A stretch of DNA of 64,000 bases from Mercurialis annua (Eukaryota; Streptophyta; Magnoliopsida; Malpighiales; Euphorbiaceae). Of the stretch, positions 11,643 to 23,690 are shown one piece after another. The translations under genes and the position numbers were made by a program. Location: contig NC_065570.1 of assembly GCF_937616625.2 (NCBI RefSeq), positions 19,244,046-19,308,045 of the forward strand. The letters run 5' to 3'. Below the pieces are notes generated by a model. It was not told the DNA's origin. It ran no database searches and was given only the letters and a program-made list of their open reading frames with translations. Each line of letters starts with the position of its first letter. The first letter of the stretch is position 1.

Positions 11643-13407
11643 CCACTAATTCAAAATTCTATATAAAGTTCTGGGTCATTTACTTGTGCTTTTAAACAAA
11701 AATCACCTTCTTGCAAACGTTCTAACTTGCACAAAACGTCAGAACTAAAACCGATTAAGATGAGAAGATCAAACTTTATTATTAGTTCTCGTGGGAAAAA
11801 GGCAAAAAAGCGTCCATCTTCATTGAAGGTAACTGTTAAAAATATTACATGTTTTTCTAATATATTATAATTATAATTTTTTTGTGTTAATGATATGTAT
11901 ATGTATTTAATAATATATATTTTTATCTATTCTTACAAGCTTATCGACGAGCCCTCTGAAAATTGGAATCCTATTATAGGTTTGGATGACAGTGTCAAAG
12001 AAATATGTGATGTTCTTTTTAAAAAATATTTTAAGAATGAGTAAGTGTGATTAGAGGCTTAAAATTTATTATTTATTTTTTATATTTATCAAAAATTTAT
12101 TTTATTTTTTATATTTTGCTAGCCAAATTGTGTGCCGAATAGGTTGTGAATATGCCACGCATAAATCGATTTGTTCTTTAAAATCCAATAAATGGGTTAA
12201 TTCTGAGGTAGGAGCTATTTTTTTTATGTTGATTAGATTTCATTTATTCATATTATGTTCAAATATATACACTAATTGTCAACTTTTATTCGGTAATAAA
12301 TGTTATGATAAATGCCGCAATATCTATAGAGAAGGGAAAAAGTGAATGGAAAAATTGGTACTTACCGTCACATTTTACGGTATGTTTTATATTATATTTT
12401 TTGAATCAATTATTTTATTTGATATGTACTTGAATTGTATAAATTGGTAAATATTTTTTTGTATTTGTGAAAAATGTTAGCAAAACGTTTTACAAGATGT
12501 ACAACCTCCACTTAGTAACTTTGTCAAGCATTATAGAAGTAAAGAAACTTACATCGAAAACTTGGAAGTATGCGAAAAAATAAGTATTAATACTATTTTT
12601 ATTATTGTGCGTACTTTATATTACTCAAATGTTAATAAATTGTTGTTTTTCCTAATAGATTTGTGTTCCTATCAATTTGAAAGAAATACATTGGTTTTTA
12701 TTGGTCATCGACATGAAGCAATGTAAAGCATTTATTTATGACAGCTGTCGGAGTGTTGACGAAGTGACAAGATCAAATGATGTCCATAAATTGGTAAACA
12801 AATGCTGGAAATAAATTGTTTTAATTTTACTCTTTTTATAATTATTTTGTAACCTTACTTATAAATCAAATGCAGTTAGTTTTTTTCGATGAACTGTTAT
12901 CTCTTCCGGAATTGCAAACATGTTAGCAAGCCGCGCCCTTGAATATTAAAAGCTATTCTATTGTTGATGTGGACGTTTTTCAACAACCGAATACGTACGT
13001 AATTTTTGTTAATATTCAATTATTCTTTATAAAGAAAAATTTATAGATTTAGACATTTGAATTGTTGGAGTTTACTAATGTATCTTTTAAATGACTTTAG
13101 GTATGATTGTGGTGTGTATGTACTTCAATATTTGAAAGACATGATAGAAGATAATAATGTGGTATGTTTGCAAAATTGTGGCACAATATAATTTATAACT
13201 AAATATTTTTTAACTGTGGTACTCACATATATTTTATAGTTTTTGCAGGTTAAAAAACCGTTACAAGAACAAACTCGTTATATTTTATTATCGTGGATGA
13301 TACTATTGCCAACTAACAAAGAGCGAGAGGTTATAGTAGCAGCGGCTATTAATCACAAATTGAAAAAGACATTAACCAAAGAAAAAAGGTCTCATCATAT
13401 TAGTTAA
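11643..13407 (+). pseudogene. Ulp1-like (C48) cysteine protease domain, multi-exon, with two nonsense codons
   Basis: C48 enzymes cleave SUMO or related modifiers from proteins. Exons read as 11643-11828, 11940-12040, 12123-12207, 12293-12379, 12481-12567, 12659-12793, 12876-12994, 13101-13161 and 13249-13407, all phase-consistent and ending TAA 13405-13407. Catalytic residues fit Ulp1 spacing: His in EIHWFLLVID (12689), Asp 17 residues later in FIYDSC (12740), Gln six residues before Cys in QQPNTYDCGVYV (Cys codon 13108-13110). Lesions: TAA at 11664-11666; TAG at 12924-12926, between the His/Asp and Gln/Cys halves; and CG instead of AG at the acceptor before 12293. The domain is recognisable and only lightly decayed, so loss looks recent. 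It is probably the 3' end of the gene starting at 9182. Such domains are recurrent cargo of plant MULEs. Confidence 0.75.
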
Positions 13408-14038
13408 TAGTTTGTCTTTACACTCTAGTTATGTCTCTTCGCTTGGAATCTTTTTGTTTTGTTGGATGCATAAGTTGGTAGCTTTCTATAGTTTTTTAGC
13501 ATTGATATATTGCATTGGTTTTATTTTTGGTTTCATATTTAACTAAAATGTAATTAGTTACAAATAAGTTATTTTACAATATTTCTAATCATATATTAAC
13601 AAGCAATTTTAAAAGCAGTCATAGGCTCATAGCATAATTTTATTGGTCCTCATACTAAAAGGATCCATATTCAACCACCCCCCCAACATGTAGTTATTAG
13701 TTGTAAATATTTTTATGTGCAATTACATTAGATAAGTACCCCCTGAGTAAGCATGCAAGTCATATGTTGATCTATCTAGAATACACACACTCAATCCAGC
13801 CATATGAACATTCGATCTCAGCAACCCAACAATCTGCAGCATAATGGACCATTTAATTGCAAGAGTTTCATTATTGACAATTCCCTAAATCTAGATAGAA
13901 TGAGTTACTATTTATTTTAAAATTTGAAATGTAGTTATTCAACTATAATTTAAATAAAGATCAAAATAAACATAAAACTTGGTCTTTTATAATCAATAAT
14001 TTGATTTAAACTCATTTTGTAGAAATTATTAAAGTTCC
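13408..14038. other. Spacer between Ulp1-type gene and MURA-type transposase
   Basis: AT-rich, no open frame of note, no recognised motif. It presumably holds the 3' end of the upstream gene and the promoter of the downstream one, but no clear TATA box or polyadenylation signal stands out. Confidence 0.6.
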
Positions 14039-15265
14039 ATGGAGAGTAATGAAGAACATCACACTCAAGAAGATCAAACTCTGCATGTAGACAAGGATAA
14101 CGTTGTCAATGAGTCTTCAATTTTTACAAATATCACCGATGATGATGTGCGAAAAAAAGTGTTTGAGTCATGGATGGATGCAGAATTTTTTTACAAAAAT
14201 TACAGCAGACGAGTTGGATTTGGAATTCGTAAACGTGATTCACAAATGAACAACAAAGGTGAACCAAGAATGCAGAAATGGGTTTGTTATAAGGAAGGCA
14301 AAACAAATGAAGCAGGTAACAACATTGTCCAACGCAAAAGGAAGCATTCAGAGGTACGTCAAGAATGTCCAGCTATATTTCATGTAAAGTTGGATAAAAA
14401 AACAAATAAGTGGGTTGTACAAAACTTCAAATCTAGTCATAATCATGCATTGGCTGAATCGAAACATGTTCATTTTCAAAGATGTCACAGAAGTATAGAT
14501 GATAGTGAACTTGCATTGGCTAAGGCCATGCGCACTGTAGGAATTAAAACGAGTAAAATTATAGCGTTTATTGCTCAACAAAATGGTGGTCATCATAACA
14601 TGGATTTTTTGCCGAAAGATCTTTATAACTATCTTGATTCTGAAAGAAGAGCAGAGACTGAAGAAGGTGATGCTAATAAAGTAATAAGATATTTTGCAGC
14701 TAAAAAGGAAACAGACCATGGGTTTTACTTTAATTATACAACTAGACCAAACGGGCAACTTGAAAAATTATTTTGGGCTGATTCTATATGTCGATTGGAT
14801 TACTCATACTTTGGGGATGTGGTTGCGTTTGATGCATGCTACAAGAGAAATGTTTACAATATACCACTAGTCACTCTAGTGGGTATGAATCATCACCGCC
14901 AACCTATAATTTTTGCTTGTGCCTTGTTGGAGAATGAACGTACTTCGTCATATAGTTGGTTGTTAAATGAGCTTTTAAATTGCATGGGTAACAAACAGCC
15001 AACTTCAATTGTGACAGATGGAGATTTAGCCATGCGCTCTGCCGTCCAACATGTTCTTCCTAATGCGGTGCATAGATTATGTATTTGACATATTGAAAAA
15101 AATGCTAGCAAGGAAGTTAAAATTGCCAACTTTAAAGAAGATTTTGTTAAGGTAATGCTTGCTCCTGTTGATGTTGTTGTTTTTGAATCTTTATGGACGT
15201 CATTGATTGAAAAGTACAGTCTGCAAAAGCACACATGGATCGAGTATATGCATAATCTTAACAAA
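14039..15265 (+). pseudogene. FAR1/MURA-type MULE transposase, nonsense codon and 3' truncation
   Basis: The transposase would bind element ends and catalyse excision and insertion. ATG 14039 opens 349 codons to TGA 15086-15088. Residues ~44-140 form a FAR1-type zinc-binding DNA domain (SWMDAEFFYKNY start, Cys83, Cys110, SHNH around 133-136). Residues ~245-349 match the MULE transposase core: Asp265 in VVAFDACYKRN and Asp327 in IVTDGDLA, the first two acidic residues of the DDE triad. The TGA follows HRLCI, where relatives normally have Trp (a single TGG-to-TGA change). The frame then continues with HIEKNASKEVK to about 15265, where homology ends and an unrelated ORF begins. The third catalytic acid and the C-terminal zinc knuckle are therefore missing, so the protein cannot be active. 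Confidence 0.85.
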
Positions 15266-16184
15266 ATTGGCTTTTAAACACTCAATTTTCTGTAACCATC
15301 AACTCTTCAAACACAAGTTCATTGTGTTACCTAAATATTTTGATGATAATTTGTTGACAAAATTAGGTTTAAAATCCAAAATTGATGAAATATTTAGTAA
15401 AATGGATTTGCAAGTGTTAGGTGGAGCAAGGTATCAAGTCTATAAAGAGTTAACTCTTGAATTTTATACCACCTTGAAGTATACTTGTAAGAATGGAAAT
15501 CACATTGCTTTTAGAATCAAAGGGATAGACTATAGCATAGGGTATGAATTCATGATTCATAAATTTAAACTAAAGGTGGCTTAAAAGGTTGTCCTTCAAA
15601 TTTTGATTCTTCTAGAGTTTGGAAGCAATTGACCAATGAAACATGTTTTGACACTCAACGTGCACCTAATGGACATTATTGAACCATCGCTTCTTTTATT
15701 TCATAAATATTTTTGTCATTCTATATGTGGAAAAAAAGAGTCCAATAAAACTACGAAGGAGGATCTACTAGTACTCGACCATTTGGTCCAACGTAATGCA
15801 AAAAGCGTTGATCTTGTACATTTGATCTTTAAAAGCATGATGGCCATGGCCACTCGTGCTACAACAGCCCTTGGAAATGGTCATCTAATTACATTTATAG
15901 CCTTGCAACTTAAAGCTATTAAGGAGGAAGATTTGGATAAGATGGATTGTTTGGGGGATGACTGCCTTAATGATTTTGTGCTCCGTAAAGCGGACATCCT
16001 TGACGAGGATGGGGCAATAATTGATGTGAAGAAGCGAGATTGTTATTTAACTAGAATAGGAAAGCCGAAAAAGGGAAATTCAAAAGTACAAGAAAGTGAA
16101 GATGAGAGTGAGGAAGATGGCGAAAATGAAAGTGGAGTACGTGAGAGCGAGAATGTTCAAGATGTGATGACAGAGGAGGATGTC
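15266..16184 (+). pseudogene. Plant retroelement ORF1-like protein, frameshifted, 5' part
   Basis: From FKHKFIVLPKYFDD onward the reading resembles the ORF1-type proteins of plant retroelements (Athila-like ORF1 / 'putative plant transposon protein' group). Familiar stretches are a LGL..KIDEIF segment, YKELTLEFYTTLKY, WKQLTNE, then FHKYFCHSICGKKES and GNGHLITFIALQL. The frame shifts near 15570 and again near 15680; the last piece is open from 15636 and acidic (QESEDESEEDGENES) up to the element B insertion. Function in the family is not known. The 5' end is fused to the cut end of the transposase, so the two were joined by rearrangement or insertion. It continues after element B at 22206. Confidence 0.6.
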
Positions 16185-17178
16185 TGTCACGACCCAAATA
16201 TCATCTCGACATGCTCCCGACATCCCTAACTCATTCCGACATGTTTCTACATCAATATAACACAATATTCAACTCAATAATCATCAAAAACGTCAAAAAT
16301 AACGTGACTACGGTTGATACGATTCGATCTCGACATGGCAGCCCTATATTCTTCAATTTCAGCAACTAAAACGTCAAGCTTACCTCAATTTGAAGCTTAA
16401 CGATGATAGAGAATTGAATTCTGGACGAATCGATATAAAGAACTCGCGATTTGGACGAGAAACGGCGAAACCGCGACGGATCGCATTTGATCGTCGAAAC
16501 CTTCTGTAGGTTTCTTCTTTCTCTGATCACTTTTCCCCTTTTCCTTATTCATAAGGAAAGAAACATATATATCTTGGTTAACTAGCCACTTTGGTCCTTC
16601 ATTTCTTTAATTTAAACCATTTCTCTTTTAAACTTTCTAATTTAACTAAATGGTTTAATTATCCTTTTAATTCGATTATTTACGTATTATTTATATCCGA
16701 TAAATAATACTAACTCAATATTTTATTTTTCCGTCATTAATCTTCAAATTGCTATTCTCTAAGCTTAATTGGCTAATTTACACTTTAGCCCTTGAAACTT
16801 TTCAAAAGTTACAATTTAGCCCAAACGCATCCGCGTCCAAATTTTTAAAAGGTCTCCGATTGACCCGAAACTTTTACCACATATATTATAAAACATTTCG
16901 CGGACCTTGGCGAAATAATTTCCATTTTTATCTCAAAGTGGCTAAATTACCACTTTGGTCCCTATACTTTATTTTGGGCTTTTCTTAACACTTTTCCTTT
17001 TAATTCCAATTTACAACTATCATATGATATTAATAACTTCGTCGTTAACTTCCCGAAACCGACCTACTAACATTATGCATTTTAATCTTTATCAGAAATC
17101 TTTCTGATATCGCCACTCCGGCGAATCCAAACTGTACACGTGGTCCAATTAGTTAATTAATTATTTTGGGGTATTACA
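16185..17178 (-). repeat. 3' LTR of element B (994 bp)
   Basis: Differs from the other LTR by about two substitutions (near 16389 and 17097) and one A in a homopolymer, by eye. Short frames inside it (e.g. 16749-16988) repeat exactly in the other LTR and are not genes. Confidence 0.92.
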
Positions 17179-17191
17179 TTCTTTCCCCCTT
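17179..17191 (-). other. Polypurine tract of element B
   Basis: On the minus strand AAGGGGGAAAGAA directly precedes the LTR start TGTAATACCCC. It primes plus-strand synthesis. It is followed inward by the complement of ATTCGAGGACGAATTTTTA, a motif also found just before the polypurine tracts of A and C. Confidence 0.88.
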
Positions 17192-20100
17192 ATAAAAATT
17201 CGTCCTCGAATTTTCATATACTTTTCTTGACTTATCTTAAACTCTTAACATCTTGAATTCCCTTCATGATAGGTACACCGTGTTCATTTCACGACGCCTA
17301 TTGGTGCGTGAAGTTATCATTTCAGTTATGTACTTCCTGTACAATAGCGTCATTCATCATTGACGATCTTCATGTTACCACCTTCTTTTATCGTGATGTC
17401 AGGTGTATTTTGATGCCTCGTGATCCCTTATCTTTAATCTCTTCGCTTCGATCTTATATACATGACACTTTCATCTGTTCCTTGTTGAGTGATGTAAACA
17501 CTCAAATGATCCGTACTTCGCTACTTGCGTAGTCTCTTTCGTACTGCTGTTGTCACCATCTGATTACTATTCGTTGTGGTATTTGGAATCTAATTCCATT
17601 ATCCACCATCCTCACTTGTTTTGTTATACTTATGCAACTTCATCCTTTACTATTGTCGTTTATCAACTGTCGTATATGAGATATTTCTCATAGTGCATCC
17701 GTATAATGTCTTTGCTTTCCCTGCAAGGACTTACTTGATCTTCTTCTTTTTATGTTCTTGTACCTTACGTACTACTTCCTTTGTCGTATTCTCGTTGACT
17801 TATTTCCTTTTCCCTAAATGCAATGCACTAAACATTGAAATTTCTTACCTCTTTTTACTTCTCATCATTCTGTTTCATCTTTCATTCGTTACATTCTTGG
17901 ATAACTGTCTTTATTATCCCGTCCTCTATTCTACTTTACGATTATTGCTAACATCTTTTAAAGATTGTTAGTCTTACGTGATGTTTCTTTATACCACAGA
18001 CACTTGTACATTACTGCTTGATATCCCATAAGAAAGAGATGTTTAGTCTTTATGTAAACCTTCTTGGTTCAAGCGTAGCTGTTATGCGTACGATCTTTGT
18101 ACTAGGGGAATAATAATTGTCGTCATATTGGAGCTCCACTCTTGATCTATTTGGTGTATCTCGTTTACTCACTTCTAATGAAAATCATTAATTCTTTCAA
18201 CTCTCGTCGTTGTGTGTTGCTTTTGACAGTGTCATTACTGTCGTCATCCCTACTTATCGCATATATGTTTCACTAATCTTCAATTCGTCAATCTACTCTC
18301 TTACTTATCCAATTTCTCTCTGCACTTTTTGCGAAGTTCTTTGCTTATACGTATTATGAATGTAAACATTGTTTATGATGTTCATACCATACTGATCCTT
18401 ATGATCATTTCGATATTCAAATCCTTATTGCCGTATTTGGCACGTACAATCTCTTCATATCAATCTCCTCTTGATATCAATTTCTCCTTTACTTTTTCGT
18501 TTTATCTTATCTATGTTCTTCCTTCTTTCGTCGTCTTCTTAACGTTGATCGTATTACGACCTTTAAGGATGCTTTTAGCATTTATCATTATATTTCACTA
18601 TTCTTTTTCCGTTCTTCCTTTCAACATTGTATCTTAGTTTGACCTTTCTTATGTTCCATATTCATGTTCTTATCACAAGCCTCGTTTGTCTTCTATTGCA
18701 TTCTTATTATTCTTCTTCATTATACTTTGTATCTCTTATATTTCTTATTTTAACATCTTTAACCTCGACTATCAATAGAGGTTTGCAATCTATTTCCTTC
18801 GAATTACTCGATATGTTACGCTCTCGACTACGCACATATACACTTATTGTACTCTTACTGACAGTTTAACTGTCAGTGGATCCAATCCTATGTCTCTATC
18901 CTCTTTATTCTTCTTTGTTTCTATATATCCGCGATTACATAGAATCCCATTTCTCTAATCTCCTTGTCAACTCTCCACGTGACTTTTCTCTTTTCTTTTC
19001 CTCGATCACTCTTATCGAGTTCCTTGCGACATACGCAGGTTATTCGTACTTTATTAATACTTATTACCTTAACTGATCTCTTACTATCCATGACTTACTT
19101 TTGAATCCTTATATCTTATTATGCATACCTCATTCCTCCTTCCACATGGTTACTCTCCTGTAGATATCTTACTTCTACCTCTTGTCTTATATTTCGATCT
19201 ATCTGGCGTTACTTTCTTTAGTATAGCCCAGTTCTGACATTAAGTCTCTTCTTTACATCCTTTCACGCATTTCAATACTTGAAGTTTCAATCACATACAA
19301 AACAGGTTATATAATGTATTTTAATCCTTCATATAGTGTTTACGTCTTTACTAAAGGATTACTATTAATTCTCCAAATCGATCGCACTATGCATTTCACC
19401 TTTTAATCATTCGAGCTTAAAGCTTGAGACTCTACACTTCACATACGTTCGTTACGTTTATACCTTTCTTGGTTTACTAATCCGCTTCATAGTTGCAATC
19501 TTGTAATGAAAGTTCCAACTCCTAATTCACTTATTGCAGCACTTATCGTTTATCTCCCTTTCCATTTGCTTTCATGTGGGGTTAATGTTGGCAATACTTA
19601 GCTGATCAACTCTCATACTTTATACCATTCAATTCCACACTCCGTACTTTATATTCTTGTCACATGTCTTCTTAGCTCGTCGCTTTTATCGACATATAAC
19701 CATTATCGATATTCTTATGAAATCTACTTCACGTTCTCGGTTTGTCGATCGTAATGGTTAACACTTAGGTTACCGTCTTAGGGACATCGTGTCCCAGTGT
19801 CAACTTGATCCACCGGTTCGATAAAGAGTTGTCACGATCTTATTAAACCTGACGACTTTCTAACATTACATACTATTCATATTATCCTTTCATAAGGGTA
19901 ATCTTCTAGCTTCAGGGTGTAAACTGTGAGTCTATTTCTATGCTCGACTATCCTCTTTCTTACTTCTATGGTGTGGTAGTATGATGCTCTAATCACTTCG
20001 TTTAAAGATAGGAATATCCCAGTTCATCGTTCGATTAGTTACATTTTGCTACTCACATACATCTTACCATACGCTTCTCGTATATAAACTTCATTCTTCT

Positions 20101-21191
20101 TATAAACTTCTTCCCTTATATCGTAGTTTAATATCTATGACGTCATGTCAAAGAGATACTTACTTTCTAGCTTACCACTAACCTGGTACGCGTCACTTTC
20201 CAATACATCTGCGATTTCTAGCTATATTCTAGCTCGTTAACTCGAAACTAAGTTCATATCCTAAAGGCATAACTCCTATGTTCTCGCAACTATACGTATT
20301 CAATCTTCTCGTGGCCTTGATCGTAGCTTGCTCGCGAGTACTTCACTTCCTTCACAGAGTTATGGTCTAGGTATACTTACATAAAAACAAAACTCTTTGA
20401 AAACTTTCTCAAATAAAACATCTCATTTCGAGATTTAAATCAAAATTCCATTGAAACTTTAGCAAAATTGTGCACTAGGGTGATGACGTCTCTCATCCCC
20501 AAAGAGTTGCCACAGCTCACCTTTTGGTCTGAGCGTAATGCATATGATGCATGTACTATTAATGCATGTCTTCATTGATTATTCTTTCATTAATAATGTA
20601 TGTAGTGATGCACTTCTATCAATGTCGTGGCAATCATACATTTCTATATCGGGTCTAGGCACAATTATGCTTTCAAAATTGTTAAACAAATAACTTCTTT
20701 TTTTTTTTTAAAAAAAAAAAAAATTATAAACATCGAGTTTTGTAAGTTCTCTAGACCTTCAAACTCTGTATCCAGAAAGTTCTTCAACTTCTGCCACTTT
20801 ACATTCCTTCTTCATACTCTTCCCAAAGTTTCGATTGATCGAATTCAATAGCATCTCTTACGTTATAAGATGCTAAACACACATACATACATATCATCAA
20901 ATCACATTCACAACAATTATACTCTAATCATAGGAGGCAACACCTCTCCTAGAAACTTCATTTCAAAAAGCATATCTTATATGCATGTCTCATCAAAACA
21001 ACATATGCGTATATATCTCGTATATACGTGTCACAAAAACACATAAGTATTTCACAAATCAATCAATTATACTTATCGTAAAACAACAATGCAAACTACT
21101 TGGATCAGACAGAGCTCAACTCTATAGCTGCAGTAGTTCCTAGGTCACTTAACTGACAAAACTTATATTAGCAGAGGTAACTGGACCAACT
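17192..21191 (-). other. Non-coding interior of element B
   Basis: About 4 kb without a minus-strand frame of useful length. The plus-strand frames at 17266-19076 are antisense to the element and hydrophobic/low-complexity, with no family resemblance. A block at 20466-20509 (minus strand CAACTCTTTGGGGAT...) is shared with the interior of element A. At 20697-20722 there is a T-run followed by an A-run, a simple homopolymer palindrome. Confidence 0.75.
20466..20509 (-). other. Conserved LARD block, copy in element B
   Basis: Read on the minus strand: CAACTCTTTGGGGATGAGAG, then a few variable bases, CATCACCCT and GCACAATT. It matches 44048-44091 in element A with few differences, while the surrounding sequence is much less alike. 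It lies about 0.7 kb from the 5' LTR of B. Confidence 0.65.
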
Positions 21192-21203
21192 GCTCTGATA
21201 CCA
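21192..21203 (-). other. Primer binding site of element B
   Basis: On the minus strand TGGTATCAGAGC, four bases after the 5' LTR; same initiator-Met tRNA type as A and C. Confidence 0.9.
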
Positions 21204-21207
21204 CAAT

Positions 21208-22200
21208 TGTCACGACCCAAATATCATCTCGACATGCTCCCGACATCCCTAACTCATTCCGACATGTTTCTACATCAATATAACACAATATTCAACTCAA
21301 TAATCATCAAAAACGTCAAAATAACGTGACTACGGTTGATACGATTCGATCTCGACATGGCAGCCCTATATTCTTCAATTTCAGCAACTAAAACGTCAAG
21401 CTTACCTCGATTTGAAGCTTAACGATGATAGAGAATTGAATTCTGGACGAATCGATATAAAGAACTCGCGATTTGGACGAGAAACGGCGAAACCGCGACG
21501 GATCGCATTTGATCGTCGAAACCTTCTGTAGGTTTCTTCTTTCTCTGATCACTTTTCCCCTTTTCCTTATTCATAAGGAAAGAAACATATATATCTTGGT
21601 TAACTAGCCACTTTGGTCCTTCATTTCTTTAATTTAAACCATTTCTCTTTTAAACTTTCTAATTTAACTAAATGGTTTAATTATCCTTTTAATTCGATTA
21701 TTTACGTATTATTTATATCCGATAAATAATACTAACTCAATATTTTATTTTTCCGTCATTAATCTTCAAATTGCTATTCTCTAAGCTTAATTGGCTAATT
21801 TACACTTTAGCCCTTGAAACTTTTCAAAAGTTACAATTTAGCCCAAACGCATCCGCGTCCAAATTTTTAAAAGGTCTCCGATTGACCCGAAACTTTTACC
21901 ACATATATTATAAAACATTTCGCGGACCTTGGCGAAATAATTTCCATTTTTATCTCAAAGTGGCTAAATTACCACTTTGGTCCCTATACTTTATTTTGGG
22001 CTTTTCTTAACACTTTTCCTTTTAATTCCAATTTACAACTATCATATGATATTAATAACTTCGTCGTTAACTTCCCGAAACCGACCTACTAACATTATGC
22101 ATTTTAATCTTTATCATAAATCTTTCTGATATCGCCACTCCGGCGAATCCAAACTGTACACGTGGTCCAATTAGTTAATTAATTATTTTGGGGTATTACA
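21208..22200 (-). repeat. 5' LTR of element B (993 bp)
   Basis: Partner of 16185-17178. It carries the transcription start region for the minus-strand element. Near identity of the pair (about 99.8 % by eye) indicates recent insertion. Confidence 0.92.
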
Positions 22201-22205
22201 ATGTC

Positions 22206-22391
22206 GGTTTAGAGCAACCGAGAGAAGAGGAAGTGAGGCGACCAAGAAAGCCGAGGCAAAGGGAAACTTTTGAAGAGGAAGTACTTAGGCATTTAAATGA
22301 ATCAAAAAAGAGGCTGACTGCTATGGAAGAAACCAACCTTAATATGTCTAAACATCTCACAGACTTGAGTAAGGACGTAAAAGAGCTTTGA
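22206..22391 (+). pseudogene. ORF1-like protein, 3' part resuming after element B
   Basis: If element B and one ATGTC copy are removed, the frame ending at 16184 continues in phase here (V-G-L-E-Q-P...) for about 60 codons to TGA 22389-22391. The segment is charged and probably coiled coil (FEEEVLRHLNESKKRL, MEETNLNMSK, LTDLSKDVKEL), a common C-terminal feature of these ORF1-type proteins. It shows B inserted after the ORF was in place. Confidence 0.7.
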
Positions 22392-23537
22392 TGTGCACAA
22401 AGAAGGGCAAATCGCCTATGGACGGCTTGTTTCGGCACCTTGGGAGCACATGATCTTTCACCTCCACATTCACCGGATAATTAAGGTATGTATATTGCAT
22501 AGTAAATCTTATTTATGATCCCATTTTGAATCTATTATGTTTTGCCTTTAATGAACGGCTGTTGTGTTTTTTTTTTATAATATATTTTGACTGGTTTTGT
22601 TTTTCTAAATTCAGTTTTTAGAGCGGACTTGCTTTTATGATTGCATATTTGCTCATAACAATGATGATTTTCAGTTTGTTCATAATTATTGTATGTAAAA
22701 TGTGTAATTTCATAGAATACCTGCTATATTTTAGCACAAAGGTCCAAGTTGGTGACAAGTTCCAAATACCTATTTTATGGCTGTGTGACAGTAACTGCCC
22801 TTCAATCACGTGATCGTGCATTTTCTGTGCCATCAATTGGGATTTTTCAATTGTTATCATCTTTTTTTCACTCTAAAAGATGCAATAGTACTAATAAGTT
22901 ATAACCAAGGCCCTTTCTAAAGCTGTGAATTTTCATAAGTTGCTGTTTTTATGTATATAAAAACACTTATTTTGTGATGGATTGGCTTTCTTGGTTGATT
23001 GAAGTTCAAGAAACAGTGAGGTTCCAACTAGAAAGATAAGGTAATCATTGAATTCTAATTTTACTATCATGTAAAAATAGTGCTGGTGTAGCTTTTAAAA
23101 TGAGGGCCCTTTTGGTTTTAAATATGAAGCTTCTAGCTTAACAGTGTTAGTGTGCAGTTGAGCGTTGAAATTATGAGAACTCAATTACATCATGAGAAAT
23201 TCGGATGTGAATATTTCTTGACTTTAAGAGTTTTCTTTGCGTTTTTGTAAAAAACTTAAGAAAAAATATCCCATCTTTTTCCTAAAAGGGTTTGGTGGAG
23301 ATGTGATAGAGGTGTGGATGGCATGTGAATTTATTGGAAAGTGAGCGAATGCGACCTGTTTCTTCATCATCTTCGTCTCTGTTTTTGCGGGTATAAAGCA
23401 GGCATATGAATGAGTGCCTGGAAAATTCATGTAATTGTTCTTTGTGAGTGTGTGTATGTCTAATTGCACCTTCATTGCAGAAGTTCAACAACCATTGTTT
23501 AAAGCCCAAAGTCCTATATATCTGTTATATGTCCAGT
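22392..23537. other. Non-coding MULE interior between elements B and C
   Basis: Begins with a probable 3' untranslated part of the ORF1-like gene (a donor-like AAGGTATGT occurs near 22487). The remainder is AT-rich, with a few short frames without recognisable product. It contains one copy of a 43-bp exact repeat (22693-22735) found again at 34842-34884 beyond element C. Confidence 0.6.
22693..22735 (+). repeat. 43-bp direct repeat, copy 1
   Basis: Begins ATGTAAAATGTGTAATTTCA and ends ATATTTTAGC; identical to 34842-34884. Without element C the two copies would lie about 0.9 kb apart. Confidence 0.9.
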
Positions 23538-23690
23538 TGTAATATCCCGTAAAATTTTACATTTATTTTTGTAATTTCCGACGTGGTTCCGGATGTATTT
23601 TGTGGGGTATTTGAAGTTTCGTAAATTAATTGTGGTTCGATTCATTTTTGGTTCGGTTTTAAAAAAAAAAAGGGATTTTCTTCTTGGGTT

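Larger units (their letters stand above)
16185..22200 (-). mobile_element. Element B: young LARD-like non-autonomous LTR retrotransposon
   Basis: Near-identical LTRs (16185-17178 and 21208-22200), both TGTCACGACCC...GGGGTATTACA as read on the plus strand, so the element lies on the minus strand. A perfect 5-bp target duplication ATGTC lies at 16180-16184 and 22201-22205. Primer site and polypurine tract are in the expected places for the minus strand. The interior of ~4.03 kb has no long minus-strand frame and no gag or pol motif, so mobility must rely on proteins made elsewhere, plausibly from element C-type relatives. It interrupts the ORF1-like pseudogene. Confidence 0.92.

Noticed and set aside
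17266..19076. Series of plus-strand frames in the interior of element B
   Set aside because: Antisense to the element, hydrophobic and low-complexity, with no similarity to known families.
20697..20722. T-run followed by A-run as a possible SINE tail or integration scar
   Set aside because: Lies inside the young element B with no flanking duplication; better read as a simple homopolymer palindrome.
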